DNA from: Incurvaria masculella | Taxonomy: Eukaryota > Arthropoda > Insecta > Lepidoptera > Incurvariidae | Length of the DNA: 64,000 bases | Assembly: GCA_946894095.1 (NCBI GenBank) | Contig: OX335652.1 | Coordinates: forward strand, 19,367,001-19,431,000 | Reading direction: 5' to 3' | Shown here: positions 18,802 through 30,439 of the stretch, one piece after another | Layout of the letters: each line of letters begins with the position of its first letter | How positions within the stretch are numbered: position 1 is the first letter of the stretch | Translations under genes and position numbers: made by a program | Notes under the pieces: generated by a model | What the model was told of the DNA's origin: nothing | What the model saw: the letters and a program-made list of their open reading frames with translations, nothing else | The model's database searches: none

Positions 18802-21359
18802 GGGGTAACGGCATAACGTATAATATGCAGATCGTATAATGTCATATTTTAACAAAATTTAAAACCATGCACAACGTATAATCGGCAGATCGTATAATGT
18901 TATACGTAGTGCATGAAGAAGTTTAAAAAATAAAATTACTTGTTTCTCCATGCATAACGTATAATAGTCACAACGTATAATATTATGATCTTTATTTAAC
19001 AAAAAAAGAAAACCATGCATATCATATAATCCAAAAACTTTTCATACGATAAGCGCCCTTATGAATATACTTTTAAAGCGTATACTCGCACGCGACTTTT
19101 CGACCGTCTCAATTAGTGTTGTAGCAAATTGTTACTCTTTAACAGATATCGATTCGTAGCAATTTCAGCCTTAAATGTATCGTTGTTAGGGCGCTTTATG
19201 CAGTGCTTCTTGGCATACTATACGTTCTGCATGGTTTTCTTTTTTTGTGAATTCATGTTAGGAATATTATACGTTGTGACTATTATACGTTCTGCATGAT
19301 GCAAAGAGTTGATTTTATTTTTAAACTCATGCACAACGTATAACATTATACGTTGTGAATATTATACGATATGCATGGTTTTAATTTTTTGGAAAAAAAT
19401 ACTATTATACGTTGTGACTATTATACGTAGTGAATACGACTCCGAATAACGCATAACACAACACGTATTAAGCGCTCGAGATGTGCCAGAAATAGCAAAA
19501 TGTAATTACTCCTGACATCAGAAACCGCTTCGCACTACATGTCAGGTCCTACCATGTCGCAGAATAAAAGCAGGCTAAGAATATTGTAATCTATTTTAGC
19601 AAAATACCTCGAGAGCTGGCCGCATCGACCAGCACCAAACCAGTTATGACGCATTATCTGATCATGTATGCGGGACCGCCTGCTGTAGGTCGATTTATAA
19701 GAAGTCGAATGAGTTCTAATGGCATTTAAAAAAATCTAAAATAAAAAACACTACTGCCGTGATATTAGTGAACTACATAGAAAGTAAAATACAGTTTTGG
19801 ACAGAAAAAGTACAGTGAAAAAGCATTCACTGAACTCGTTTTTACATCGTACCACGTATATTTTTATTCTCAACTAATCAAGTTTATGTAACTATGAGTA
19901 ACGTTTAGAATTAACGTGGAATAATGAAACTTTTATACATGCGACAGATTTTTAGTTCGATCCGCCCCGACAATGCAGTACGTCATTGCTCTGTTCTTAG
20001 CTGTTCCATCATACCATCGCATCGGATGAAACGGCATCGTTTTCGTTGAATCGTTTTTCTTTACATATGTTATTCATCGACGCGTGTGTATGTTACTGAA
20101 CTCCTCCTAAACGGTAAGACCGATTTATATAAAAAATAAATACAATTGGATCCGGTAGGTAGCGCTGTGGTCCTGATAACCTGATCAGAAGCAGGCATCT
20201 CAGCTGATAGCTCATAGTTTTTTTTACGTTACTGGACATAATGTACCTAAATTCTTACTGTCATAATATAATTATTGCATACGTTTGGATGCCAATGGGC
20301 GCATCAGGAACCTCTAGGAAAGGGATCGACGCACACTATACTTGTGTCGCGCATCACAAAAAAAGATTGCAGATAAGACCATATTTAATTGCTACTGGGA
20401 ACGAGGAACTGTGATTTGATAAGTTTATGTATTTAATGGATACGGCATTACCGTTAGCTCAATAATTTGAGTTTCAGCGACATCTACATTTGAAGCATTG
20501 TAAGCGTGACATGGCACGACCAATACTTTTTCAGATTATTTTCAAAATCCGATTATAATGCTTCAAATGTAGATGTCTCTGAAACTCAAATGAATGAACT
20601 GCGATTTGACAAGCATTCCGAATCTAAAAGCTAAAACTTTTTAATTCAGTTGCAGCAATGGCCTTCTTTCCGATAACGATCTAAATTCCTTCATTGTCGA
20701 CCTAAGCGTTTGTCGATCGAGTCGTATTCACTACGTATAATATTCACAACGTATAATAGTATTTTTTTCCAAAAAATTAAAACCATGCATATCGTATAAT
20801 ATTCACAACGTATAATGTTATACGTTGTGCATGAGTTTAAAAATAAAATCAACTCTTTGCATCATGCAGAACGTATAATAGTCACAACGTATAATATTCC
20901 TAACATGAATTCACAAAAAAAGAAAACCATGCAGAACGTATAATATGCCAAGAAGCACTGCATAAAGCGCCCTAACAACGATACATTTAAGGCTGAAATT
21001 GCTACGAATCGATATTTGTTGAAGAGTAACAATTTGCTACACCGCTAATTGAGACGGTCGAAAAGTCGCGTGCGAGTATACGCTTTAAAAGTATATTCAT
21101 AAGGGCGCTTATCGTATGAAAAGTTTTTGAATTATATGATATGCATGGTTTTCTTTTTTTGTTAAATAAAGATCATAATATTATACGTTGTGACTATTAT
21201 ACGTTATGCATGGAGAAATAAGTAATTGTAATTTTTAAACTTCTTCATGCACTACGTATAAGATTATACGATCTGCCGATTATACGTTGTGCATGGTTTT
21301 AAAATTTTGTTAAAATATGACATTATACGATCTGCATATTATACGTTATGCCGTTCCCC
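18802..21359. mobile_element. FamL foldback element with 641-bp arms
   Basis: The left arm 18802-19442 and right arm 20719-21359 are inverted copies of equal length, very similar by eye. Ends read GGGG-N-AACGGCATAACG. Each arm holds about 16 copies of a 9-bp motif, ACGTATAAT or a near form, in both orientations and often after CATGCA (for example CATGCATAACGTATAATAGT). The 1276-bp spacer has no long frame and contains FamK. Long arms and lack of coding suggest a non-autonomous foldback-type transposon. I could not find a flanking target duplication. Confidence 0.75.
20425..20592 (+). repeat. FamK copy inside the FamL spacer
   Basis: The core is a hairpin of roughly 38-bp arms, TTTGAGTTTCAGCGACATCT and AGATGTCTCTGAAACTCAAA, around GCACGACCAATACTTTTTCA. 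The left flank TATTTAATGGATACGGCATT reappears inverted beside the copy at 59994, so the repeat extends past the hairpin. Confidence 0.6.
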
Positions 21360-21500
21360 CTGTCGATCTACCGTTGACCCAACGTTGTCATGCGTCGAGG
21401 GCGCGGGGTGGGCTCACGTTGGCTTCTGCTTTGTTTATTAATTTACTTTCCTGCCAAGTAGGAATATTTCTTACCAGCGGCAGCGCGTCGTCGTATATTA

Positions 21501-21783
21501 ATGGTAGGCGCGATCGTATACCGGCTTCCGATAAAGCCCTTCGGTAGAAATGAATTTATGCCACCCGATAATGAAGCAGGTTTAGTAGCTAGGGACAGTT
21601 TTGACCCTTCTCTAAGGCCTGCAGACATTATGACAATGTTGAGAACGTTAAATTACGATTACGATGAATTGTGCTGGGTGCTCTAAGGAATGCGGGAACT
21701 ACTGCAGAGTAATCTGCGGCTCATACAGCAAAAATCTAAAAAGTTTGATGGCATGAGTGAGGATGTTGAAGAAAGGAAAATAT
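21501..21783 (+). pseudogene. Unidentified coding-like stretch with one internal stop
   Basis: From ATG at 21501 a 61-codon frame (RNEFMPPDNEAG, LNYDYDELCWVL) meets TAA, then stays open in the same frame for about 31 more codons (MRELLQSNLRLIQQKSKKF, DGMSEDVEERK). The second part looks like an amphipathic, Leu/Gln/Lys-rich helix. I do not recognise the family. It could be a decayed transposon protein or a pseudogene piece. Confidence 0.25.
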
Positions 21784-22450
21784 AAGGTTATCTGTGTATC
21801 CAAAACTCCACTAAGCAGTATGGTTTGAGTATTCATCACGGGATCTTGTTAACGCTGCCATTTATATTAATTCCACTTTTTGGTAGGATCCGCTTGTAAA
21901 ATCCATATTGCAAAAGAGCGTCAAAAAGTATATATTTTTCGTGTTTATGAAGTAAATACCAAAGATGATCCATTCGGACTCTTTTTGTTTTTAGATCTTA
22001 TCAATGTAGAATCTTTTGTTTATATAAAAATGATTTAGCTAATTCATACTATAATGCTTTAGCTCTTGTACTTTTTAGATATCATGATGCACCTCCTGTG
22101 TTTGGAAGATATGCTTTAAAGACTATGTAAAACATCAAATTAAAATTTTAATATTGTCAAAATATTCCTATGAATAAGATCCATAAAATACAATGTCCAT
22201 AATTTCTATATCAATAAAAATAATAAAATAGGAGTTTTGGATACTATGGTGGGAAATTAAAAATTTATAAAGCTAAAAAATATTTCAGCTGTAGAGACCA
22301 TAGAAAGATTTATTATAAATAAAATGATTACAATATTACTATTGAAGTCCCCTAAAAACAAATATGGTTTGTATATGATGAAATAATAGTTTTTATCTTG
22401 CACAATTTACAGGCATTTTAGATTTTGGAAACTTTAAAAAACTGCTTTTT

Positions 22451-22752
22451 TCTGGAGAACTTATTTCTCTTCACCTATCACCACAACACCATTTATCATC
22501 AGCTTCACATTAGCCACCGAGCATAACAATCGCACTAAAAACAAACCCAAGGAGCGGCAGAAGCCCGGAGAAGAGAAAAAGCAAAGAGTGGAGATGGGAG
22601 ATGTAATACGAGAGATAAGTCCAGGCAATTACGCGGCGGAGGAGTGCAGAGTCGGCGCGACCGAAATCGACGGCGACTCTTGCAAATATGCAAGAATGGA
22701 ATTACTTAAATACAGAGCCAGCTCAAATTATAGACGGTGCTCAAAATATTAA
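22451..22752 (+). other. Unidentified open stretch, possible decayed coding DNA
   Basis: A plus-strand frame stays open for about 85 codons to TAA, with a charged section (TKNKPKERQKPGEEKKQ) then MGDVIREISPGNYAAEECR. Base content is higher in GC than the flanks. The only early ATG is mid-frame. No family recognised. Confidence 0.2.
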
Positions 22753-22911
22753 GTGTGGAATGCAAGAGAAAATTGCGAAGAAACTCACTATGGTAATGCT
22801 TATTAAAGTTTAATCAAACGTGAAGCGAGGATGCCATCGATTCAAGAAATACATGGAAACACATATATTATACGAGTTTGATAAGGTTTGATAAGGTGGT
22901 CAGTCTGAGTT

Positions 22912-23244
22912 CTTACCTAAATTGGCGTTTACGGCAAACCGATCGACTGGCGTTTTCAAATGTATGGAGAAATTGAAGAGCGCGCGCAGTGGGCGTTAAG
23001 CGAACTACCATTTGCGAGTCCGAGTTTGATTTGACAGCTTACTCAACGTTACGCAACGTACAATACGTCGACGTTGCCGTTTACGTCGATTTCGCGTTTT
23101 CATACAAATCGGAAGTCCGAGTTTGACTTTGACGGCTTGAAGAAGTAAAACCACAGCATATGTAGTAAAAACTTGTATGGAGTTTGACGTTTTTTACGGA
23201 ACTTCGAAGTTACGTAAACGCCAATTTAGGTGAGAACTGAGACT
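22912..23244 (+). mobile_element. FamI, full length (about 330 bp)
   Basis: The termini GTCTGAGTTCTTACCTAAAT and, read inward, GTCTCAGTTCTCACCTAAAT are inverted repeats that continue into TGGCGTTTACGG. Inside: CAAACCGATCGACTGGCG, GTGGGCGTTAAGCGAACTA, TTGCCGTTTACGTCGA. No open frame; a non-autonomous DNA element by its inverted ends. Confidence 0.75.
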
Positions 23245-23398
23245 ACCGGCTCTGTTAGGAATCAGATATCATTCCTTATAACTTAGGAATGAGTTACAGA
23301 TCAGGCTGCTACTCCAACGGGTTAGGTAGAGAATATGATCCGCCTAACGAAAAGGAGTATTTCTTTCGCTTCCTGTGCGTCATTGTTTTCATCAGTCA

Positions 23399-23575
23399 TG
23401 GTGTCTAATACCATAACTACTGTCATGATTTTAACCCAAAACACAACGAGGGAACAGGTACCTTTTTAATATTGCATGGCTACATTGAACTGGATGGAAA
23501 AAACCGACAATTTTCATTGCCGCTTCGACCATCTTACATTCAGTACGACGGTACCAGCGAGGAAGGAATAACTGA
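23399..23575 (-). mobile_element. SINE-C 3' half, degenerate
   Basis: Complement carries the SINE body (CAGTTCAATGTAGCCATGC, GAAGCGGCAATGAAAATTGT) and tail (TGGTATTAGACACC). The 5S head is absent. Confidence 0.65.
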
Positions 23576-23866
23576 AACAGTAACCGAAACTCGTTTGAAA
23601 GGGGGCGCGGCGGCGTAGTTACTTTTACAAACAATAGTGTTGAGATACAATTTTTAATCAACATAAAATATATTTTTAATAAATTCAGTATTTTTATTTT
23701 ATTTTTTATCTAACATACTATAAACATATAACTTTTTAATTCAATATATTTTTTCCTTACTTTCGTTACTTAGTTAATTAATGTTTTGTTTGCACATCTG
23801 TTTAGTTTTGTTTGATTAATATATGTTTCATCTAATAGCTATGTAATTTTATCTAATATCTAGAGC

Positions 23867-24255
23867 GGCTCGTAGCCTAGTGGCACGGGGACTGGCCTAG
23901 CGTACCAGGGGCCTGGGCTCAATACCGACATGCACCACTGTCTTTCTCTTTCAGAGTTCGATAAGCAGAGCGAGCTGCTCCATGGTTCGAAATCCATGTA
24001 AAACTGTAGGTCCCCTTCCCCTACTAGGTGGTAGGGTTTAAGCCCGCCCGGGTTGGTACCATCGCATTGGATGAAAAGATGGTCGAAGCGGCAATGAAAA
24101 ATTGTCCGTATTTTCCATCCAGTTCAATGTAGCCGTGCTCATAAAGGGAAGGTCCTGGCATGGCACCAAATTCCTTCGGGAATGTGGTGTATTGGGCTTA
24201 TATCATAACGGTAGTTGTGTGGTATTAGCCGTCCATGTCAGGCCGCATAAAAAAA
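23867..24255 (+). mobile_element. SINE-B, full length
   Basis: A box TAGCCTAGTGG and B box variant GGCTCAATACC. A short deletion near CGATAAGCAGAGCGAGC removes part of the usual GTGCATTTCGTCACGAATGC. The tail is CAGGCCGCATAAAAAAA. Confidence 0.85.
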
Positions 24256-24304
24256 TATATGTGCTGAACTGTCCGTGTAAAAAGAATATAAGAAGAAAAA
24301 TTAA

Positions 24305-24838
24305 GGCGGGGGGGAAATTCTTCCCGCTCAACTCCCCATACAAACGTGGAAAGAATATCACGCCCATATTTCTGGTCAAATATCCAAAATTTTGCTATAA
24401 ATAGCTTTATTTGATCGAACTAGATGTGTAATGACCATTACCATTGTAAAATTGTGTTTGGTTTTGTAAGTTACAACGTCCGAAAGTTCGAATTTTTCGC
24501 GCGTATTATACAATGGTGGATTACTCAACGATAAAATAAAAACATGTTAAAAAGATTAGTCATCAGACATAGCTTGTTTCATGAAAAAAAAACAATTTGA
24601 ATTTTGTTAGATGTTTGACTGACCACCGGTCGCGGTTTACTTTTAGCTATAAGTCGATTTGTAATTAAATGTTTCGTGAATCTTACCAAATTGAGCACTA
24701 TGCGTATTGTCTGCTTTTTGGACATGTTGCATCCTCCTCATCACGGAGCCTGTCTCTTTCTTTGAAACAGAGAAGGTTCCAGAGAGCACTGTTTTGTACC
24801 GTTCCCGCGAATGAGTTAGTCCCGCCGAAAGGGCCACC
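24305..24838 (+). mobile_element. FamH copy with a damaged left end
   Basis: TTAA at 24301-24304 and 24839-24842. The left end is scrambled (GGCGGGGGGGAAATTC) before CCCGCTCAACTCCCCATACA. The right end GAAAGGGCCACC is near normal. Same orientation as the copy at 10137. Confidence 0.75.
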
Positions 24839-24842
24839 TTAA

Positions 24843-25433
24843 GATAGCTAGAAGCACAATGTGAGCATTATAATTGGCTTAATATTGTTAGATATAAAAA
24901 AAAAAAAAGTTAAATAGCTGTTAAGTTTTTTTCAAATAAAAAAATACGGAGCAATCTCGATCAGAATTCAAGTAGTTCGTTCTGGTATGATTTATGAACC
25001 CTCCTGTAGCACGGAGGCCGCGAGCCACGTCCAGCCCGCGCCGCGACACTAAGCGATATTATCTCTCGGAGGAGCCAGCCATTATTTTTGATAGCGATCA
25101 CTTAAATTGGTGTGAGAATTGCGCAGGGCGCGAGATCCTGCCCGGAGGGTCCTGCGACCTAGCATTTTTGATAACAGGCACGCAATTTTCGTTTTTCTAA
25201 TTTCTCCGTGACTTTTTATCCTATTCGTCGCAAATAAAGCAACTTTAGAGTGAAGTATTCGCTCAGCGGTTCTTAGCTCGGATCTCAGGGTTTGATCCTC
25301 AGCTATATATGATGTACAATTAGGAAAATACACCGATGAGGCATACATTTGGGATAATAGAGGTAAATGTTTGTTTATTAATAATTAGTAGCTTCGTTAC
25401 TAACTGATTTCATCGTTCAAATGTTAAGGTGGC
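24843..25433. other. Spacer with a GC-rich centre
   Basis: 24990-25180 is richer in GC (GGAGGCCGCGAGCCACGTCC, CGCAGGGCGCGAGATCCTGC). Frames of 68 and 88 codons overlap here on opposite strands with no motif. Confidence 0.4.
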
Positions 25434-25437
25434 CCAT

Positions 25438-25950
25438 CCCGCTCAACTCCCCATACAAACGGGGAAAGAAGATCACGCACATATTACTTGTCAGAGATCC
25501 CAAATCTAGCTCAAAATAGCTTTATTTGATCGAACTAGATGTCTGATCACCGTTGGCATTGTAAAATTGTGTTTGGTTTCTAAGTTATAAGGTCCGAAAG
25601 TTCGGATTTTTCGCGCGTTTTATACAATAACTTTGGAGGTAGATAACGCAATGATAAAGTAAGAATATCTTAAAAAGATTAGTCATCAGATATAGCTTAT
25701 TTAATCAAGGTTTTTGTTAGAGATTTGACTACAGCGGTCGTGGTTTATTTTAGCTATAAGTCATTTTGTAATTAAAATTTTCGTAAATCTTACCAAATCA
25801 TACATTATACACATTGTCTTTTTTGTGGACATGTTGCATCTTCCTCATCACGGAGCCTGTCTTTTTCTTTGAAACAGATAAGATCCCAGAGCGCAACAGC
25901 ACGGTTTAGTACCGTGCCCGCGATTGAGTTAGTCCCGCCGGGTATGTCCA
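25438..25950 (+). mobile_element. FamH copy with a damaged right end
   Basis: TTAA at 25434-25437, then GGTGGCCCATCCCGCTCAAC. The usual internal order is kept. The right end degrades after CCCGCCGGGTATGTCCATTG, and no second TTAA is visible. Confidence 0.8.
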
Positions 25951-26670
25951 TTGCCCCATACATTTTGGGTAAGAGGTTATGAATGTTTTAGAGACACCAG
26001 AGAGCTCGGCATAGTGCAAAATCCAGTCTAAACGCATTACAAATGGACACATACACACATTTTAGTGTCTCTTTCATTTTTAATAAGCAACAATCCTTCA
26101 CATCGGACTTAGGGGTAATTTATTTACGCCTTTTTTCTCCCTTACCGAACGGAATGGCATGGAGCAGGCTACGCGAACACGTCTTGTGACAACGGAAGTA
26201 CGATTCGCGATGTTCTGTCCTTGTTTTATTCATATTGTTAGTATAAAAAGAACTAATTGTGAATCATTCCTTTTAATTATTTAACAAGTAACCGGCCGTC
26301 AAAAATGGGTACTCAGATAGTTTAAAATATGTTTAAATAATAAATATAAATTATCGAACATGTGTCCATAAGAAACGAATGATTTCTAAGGAGCCTGGAT
26401 TTGGGAATTCTCCTGTCAAATTTATATATGATGTTTTTTCGAAAATTCTAACACAAAAAGAACTAATATTTCTAAGATAAATAAAGAATCGTAATCATTC
26501 CGATATTCACCAGTCCGACCGAAATTTTCGGAAAAATATCCAGACGAACGGAGGAAAAAGTTTGGTAAGAAAAGCAGAGATAACGAATCCAATCCGTACA
26601 TATCGACCGAACGGGAGACGGTTCGGTGATGGAATAGCATAATTCTGCATCGAATTGAATCTGTGTCTTA
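25951..26670. other. Spacer, nothing recognised
   Basis: A 72-codon minus-strand frame at 26422-26640 shows no motif. CAGTCCGACCGAAATTTTCG and CATATCGACCGAACGGGAGA are locally GC-richer. Confidence 0.4.
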
Positions 26671-26949
26671 GGCGCATGACTGTGGCTTGTTGTTAACTTG
26701 CCTTCTATCCCGGAGGTTTGGGTTCAAACCCTCGCTGCGTTCATGCACCATTTTCTTTCTCTTTCTGAGTTGGATAAGTGCACATTGTTACGAATGGTTC
26801 GGAATCAGTGTAAAACTGTAGGTCCCCTTCCCCTAATACATGGTAGGGTTAAGCCCGCCCGCCTTGGTCCCGCCCACAATCCCATTGGATGAAAAGATAG
26901 TCGAAGCGACAATAAAAAATTGTCCGTGTTTTCCATCAAGTTATATGCA
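26671..26949 (+). mobile_element. SINE-B variant, cut off by FamA
   Basis: Head differs from other copies: B box GGGTTCAAACCCTCGC with TCTATCCCGGAGGTTT before it. The body follows (AACTGTAGGTCCCCTTCCCC, GATGAAAAGATAGTCGAAGC) and stops at TTTTCCATCAAGTTATATGC, where FamA begins. Confidence 0.75.
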
Positions 26950-27138
26950 GCCCCCTTATTTTTTTTTAATTTTATTATGTGTTGTTATAGCGGCAAAATA
27001 AATACACACTCTGTAAAAATTTCAGATGCCTACCTATTACGGTTCATGAGACATAGCCCTGTGACAGACGGACGGACGGACAGCGGAGTCTTAGTAATAG
27101 GGCTCCGTTTTCGCCCTTTGGATACGGAACCCAAAAAA
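26950..27138 (-). mobile_element. FamA copy, 3' end missing, between two SINEs
   Basis: Runs from CCCCCTTATTTTTTTT through GTTGTTATAGCGGCAAAATA to GGATACGGAACCCAAAAAAA. The part with the 3' palindrome is absent. Confidence 0.8.
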
Positions 27139-27336
27139 ACGCTTAACCCTACCATCTAGTAGGGAAGGAGACCTACAGTTTTACATGGATTCCGAACCAT
27201 GGAGCAGCTCGTATTCGCGACGAAATGCACTAATCGAACTCATAAAGACAAAGAAAGTGGTGCATGTCGGTGCGAGGATTTGAACCAAGACATCTGGTAC
27301 GCTAGGGAGTCCCCGCGCCACTAGGCTACGAGCCGC
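27139..27336 (-). mobile_element. SINE-B 5' half, inverted
   Basis: Complement reads from GCGGCTCGTAGCCTAGTGGC to GTAGGGTTAAGC, with the B box as GGTTCAAATCC. The 3' half is missing, so it meets FamA at the point where its body ends. Confidence 0.8.
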
Positions 27337-27340
27337 TTAA

Positions 27341-27812
27341 GGGCCTGGTACTAGCCAAATCGCAAAGTTAGACGAGGCACCCCAAGTAAACTAACTAAGT
27401 CTGACGATTATAAGTGTCATCCTTACAATATATGATTCCTTGTCTAGGAATCGAATGATTTTCGTTAATGTATGTTTCCTTTTTCTATACAAAATACATT
27501 GCGGAAACGGTGTCCATTTCCGAACTTTTTTGACTAAATGTAGAAATCTAAAAGCAAATGGAATTTTTTGTTTATGCATATATGCTGTTTTTGCTTATAT
27601 CTAGAAATCGAATGACTTTCAGATTTCTAATGAGAAAAATCAACTTGTTTTATTTTTATTATTATTTAAATAAACGATGGAATAAAAAAATATTAACAAT
27701 CCATTATCAGTCTGGAGTTCTATTTGGATTTGCTGAAGCGTTTCACTACATATTATTACTTTTGTTAAAAAGTGCATTTGTATGGCGCGAGTAGTTGGCT
27801 AGTCCTAGCGCC
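27341..27812 (-). mobile_element. FamO, second copy (472 bp), inverted
   Basis: TTAA at 27337-27340 and 27813-27816. Begins GGGCCTGGTACTAGCC and ends GGCTAGTCCTAGCGCC. Collinear over its whole length with the copy at 7816. Confidence 0.78.
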
Positions 27813-27816
27813 TTAA

Positions 27817-28212
27817 GAGTGCCGCATTTGGCCTCATCTGAATTCATATTCCATACCGGTACATACCAGATTGAAACCAAATCATGAAGCGTCCTAAATT
27901 AATGTACGCAGATAACCCTTCGAGCTCGGAATCGATGGAATAATTATGACACATTGTGCGAGATGGGTAGCCGCCGGAATCGCTAATTCGACTCTCTCAT
28001 TACTATTCAGCGACCCTGTGGCTACGGGTGGGTTCTCCCGAGGTCTCTTATCTCGGTGTCCCTCGATCCGTACTTTTGTATGACGTGACGTATAGAACGT
28101 GTAACGCAGACTTGTTGTGCTTTCCGCATTTGATACTCTTGAGTCATAGAGTAAGAAAGGATAGAAGAGCAGCCACGTTAAGTAATAATACATAGGTATA
28201 CATCTTTTAGGT
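27817..28212. other. Spacer, nothing recognised
   Basis: Moderately GC-rich (GGGTAGCCGCCGGAATCGCT, GGTGGGTTCTCCCGAGG). A 99-codon minus-strand frame spans most of it, with no motif. Possibly unique sequence. Confidence 0.4.
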
Positions 28213-28594
28213 CAGCCTCAGTGGCCCAGTGGCGCGACACTTCGGCGATCGCTCCCGAAGTTAAGCAACGCTGGGTCCGGTCTGGTCTTGGATGGGTGAC
28301 CATTCGACCGTTGAGAGAGGCTGGCCGTGGCTCGGATTCCACGTTAAACTGTAGGTCCCCTTCCATACTTACTAGGTGGTAGGGTTAATCCCGCCCGGGT
28401 TGGTACCATCGCATTGGATGAACGATGGTCGATGCGGCAATGAAAATTGACCGTGTTTTCCATCCAGTTCAATGTAGCCGTGCAATATAAGGAAGGTCCT
28501 GGCATGGCACCTAGTTCCCATGTGGTGTGTTGGGCTAATACCATAACAGAACTAGTGGTATTAGCCATCCATGTCCAGTCACATAAAAAAAAAC
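28213..28594 (+). mobile_element. SINE-C, full length
   Basis: The 5S part is complete (CCGAAGTTAAGCAACGCTGG, GGTCTTGGATGGGTGACC). CGATCGCTCCCGAAG lacks the TC present in other copies. Ends CCAGTCACATAAAAAAAAA. Confidence 0.87.
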
Positions 28595-28689
28595 GGCTTT
28601 TACACGTGTAAATGCGTTTATTTCTCATATTAATGTTATTGTACCATCAATTTAGTTTAGTTAAGTAATTTCAATTTTTATTTCCATTG

Positions 28690-28915
28690 CATTGATGGTT
28701 GCTGTTTCTTTTGATCTTGCTTAAAGCTGTTATTAAAATAAAATTGGTCTAATTACTTTGTAATATTTTGTGGACGGAAGAAATGCTTACACTGGGGAAG
28801 TTCCTTTGTAGGTTGATCTGTACTGAGTTTATCCGCGGATCTATCAATATGTTACTTAGTGTAGTTTAACCACCGAAAGTTTAAATGAATGAAATGGAAG
28901 AAACATTAAACGACG
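28690..28915 (+). repeat. FamS, LINE-like 3' end, copy 1
   Basis: Shares GGTTGCTGTTTCT, TTGTGGACG, GAAGTTCCTTTG, TTTATCCGCGGATCT and GTGTAGTTTAACCACC in order with the copy at 29290. It ends AAATGAATGAAATGGAAG. Confidence 0.55.
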
Positions 28916-29289
28916 TTAGCTGTGGTCAGTGTTGACTTACAAATTCCCTTACTCCTGATGTCCTTGATTTTCAATGACCAGTAAAAAATGCACAGGACGC
29001 CAATTATAGCCGATTGGTTCCACTCAGCAATATTTCAGAAATTTAATGAAATATAGTTTTTTTTTTCTGACTAACTCTAAATGTATTCTTTTAATTACTT
29101 TTGAGGGTTTTTTTGACTTTACTGAATATTGCTTTCTTGTGAATTTTGGTCTGTATGTTAACTATTGACATATAATGGACCCTGGGTTTGAAAAATCAAC
29201 ATTTTTATTAACATTATCTATGTATTTATATACATAATGTTAATTTATATAATTGAATTAGTAACTTTATTAGTTGTAAGTAACTTAAA

Positions 29290-29530
29290 CTGAGGGTTGC
29301 TGTTTCTATTGTTCTTTGTTCTTTGCCTTAATCTGTTCTGCCAAGGAATTGTTTGGCAGTAGTATTTAGATTTCATAATTGTGGACGAAAAAATATGTTA
29401 TGTAAACCCGTGAAGTTTCTTTGCGGGTTCTTCTTTACTGGGTTGATCGAATCCGCGGATCTTTGTGACGTAACTTGGTGTAGTTTGACTACCAAAAAGT
29501 TTAAATAAATGAAATGAAATGAAATTTAAT
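29290..29530 (+). repeat. FamS, LINE-like 3' end, copy 2
   Basis: GGGTTGCTGTTTCTATTGTT, GAAGTTTCTTTGCGGGTTC, GAATCCGCGGATCTTTG, then AAATAAATGAAATGAAATGA: a polyadenylation-type signal followed by GAAAT repeats, as at the 3' ends of many LINEs. Confidence 0.55.
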
Positions 29531-29792
29531 CAATTTTAGGTTTACATTATTTAATACAAATAAACAAAAATAAGCCTTAAAAAATATAAACCAAAAACTG
29601 GAAAACCTTACGGTGGGCCCACCTGGGACAAATCCAATAAGGCCGCTCCGAGCTACAGAGACAGAAACCGCCGAACGATTCTCGTGTCCGAGAGTAGAAC
29701 CGCTTGTAATTATTATTATTATGATTGCAACGGACATTGATATTGCGAAATCCAAATTCGGTGCTATCGTCAATGTTTAATCGCTAAACCAT

Positions 29793-30084
29793 AAAAAACC
29801 GGCCAAGTGCGAGTCGGACTCGCACACGAAGGGTTCCGTACCATCGTAAAAAAAGTATACAAAAAAATGACGTTTTTCCATTTAAATTAAAGGGGTTCCC
29901 CCTTTAATTTAAATAATAATTTGTTGTTATAGCGGCAAAATAAATCCACACTCTGTGAAAATTTCAGCTGTCTATCTGTTACGGTTACTGAGATACAGCC
30001 CTGTGACAGACGGACGGACGGACGGACAGCGGAGGCTTAGTAATAGGGTTCCGTTTTCACCCTTTGGGTACGGAACCCTAAAAA
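29793..30084 (-). mobile_element. FamA copy, full length
   Basis: Begins AAAAAACCGGCCAAGTGCGA with a perfect palindrome and ends GGGTACGGAACCCTAAAAA. Short GGAC block. One of the best-preserved copies. Confidence 0.87.
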
Positions 30085-30164
30085 CTACGCTACTGCTATG
30101 CCGATGGTTTCTGTTGCCACTTTAGTCATTTATAACTCGATTTATCCAACAGTTCTCAATATAG

Positions 30165-30270
30165 ATATTGTATTGTCCATACACTGTACTCGGAGGTGTC
30201 ATATTTTATAATTAGCCAGTTCAGCAATCCCAGCGAAGAAGAACTGGCAAGAAACTCCGCTGGTTGTAAA
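30165..30270 (-). repeat. FamD 3'-tail fragment
   Basis: Shares TTAGCCAGTTCAGCAATCCC, AGCGAAGAAGAACTGGCAAG and AACTCCGC with the tail region of the copy at 53420. Confidence 0.6.
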
Positions 30271-30439
30271 GCTTTTGCCACTGCTTAGAGATATAAAAGG
30301 TTTTTGTTAACAACTTATAATTTTTTTCATCATTAACAGTAAACATTTACTATTTATGATTTAAGGAAAACATAGCCTAAAACAATACATTTATGAATGT
30401 GGTATGGTCTGGCTCTGGAATCTGTTGTCAGTCACATGC

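Larger units (their letters stand above)
21360..22911. other. Spacer with two coding-like patches
   Basis: Mostly AT-rich. Two patches read like protein and are listed separately. No known repeat seen between FamL and FamI. Confidence 0.4.
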
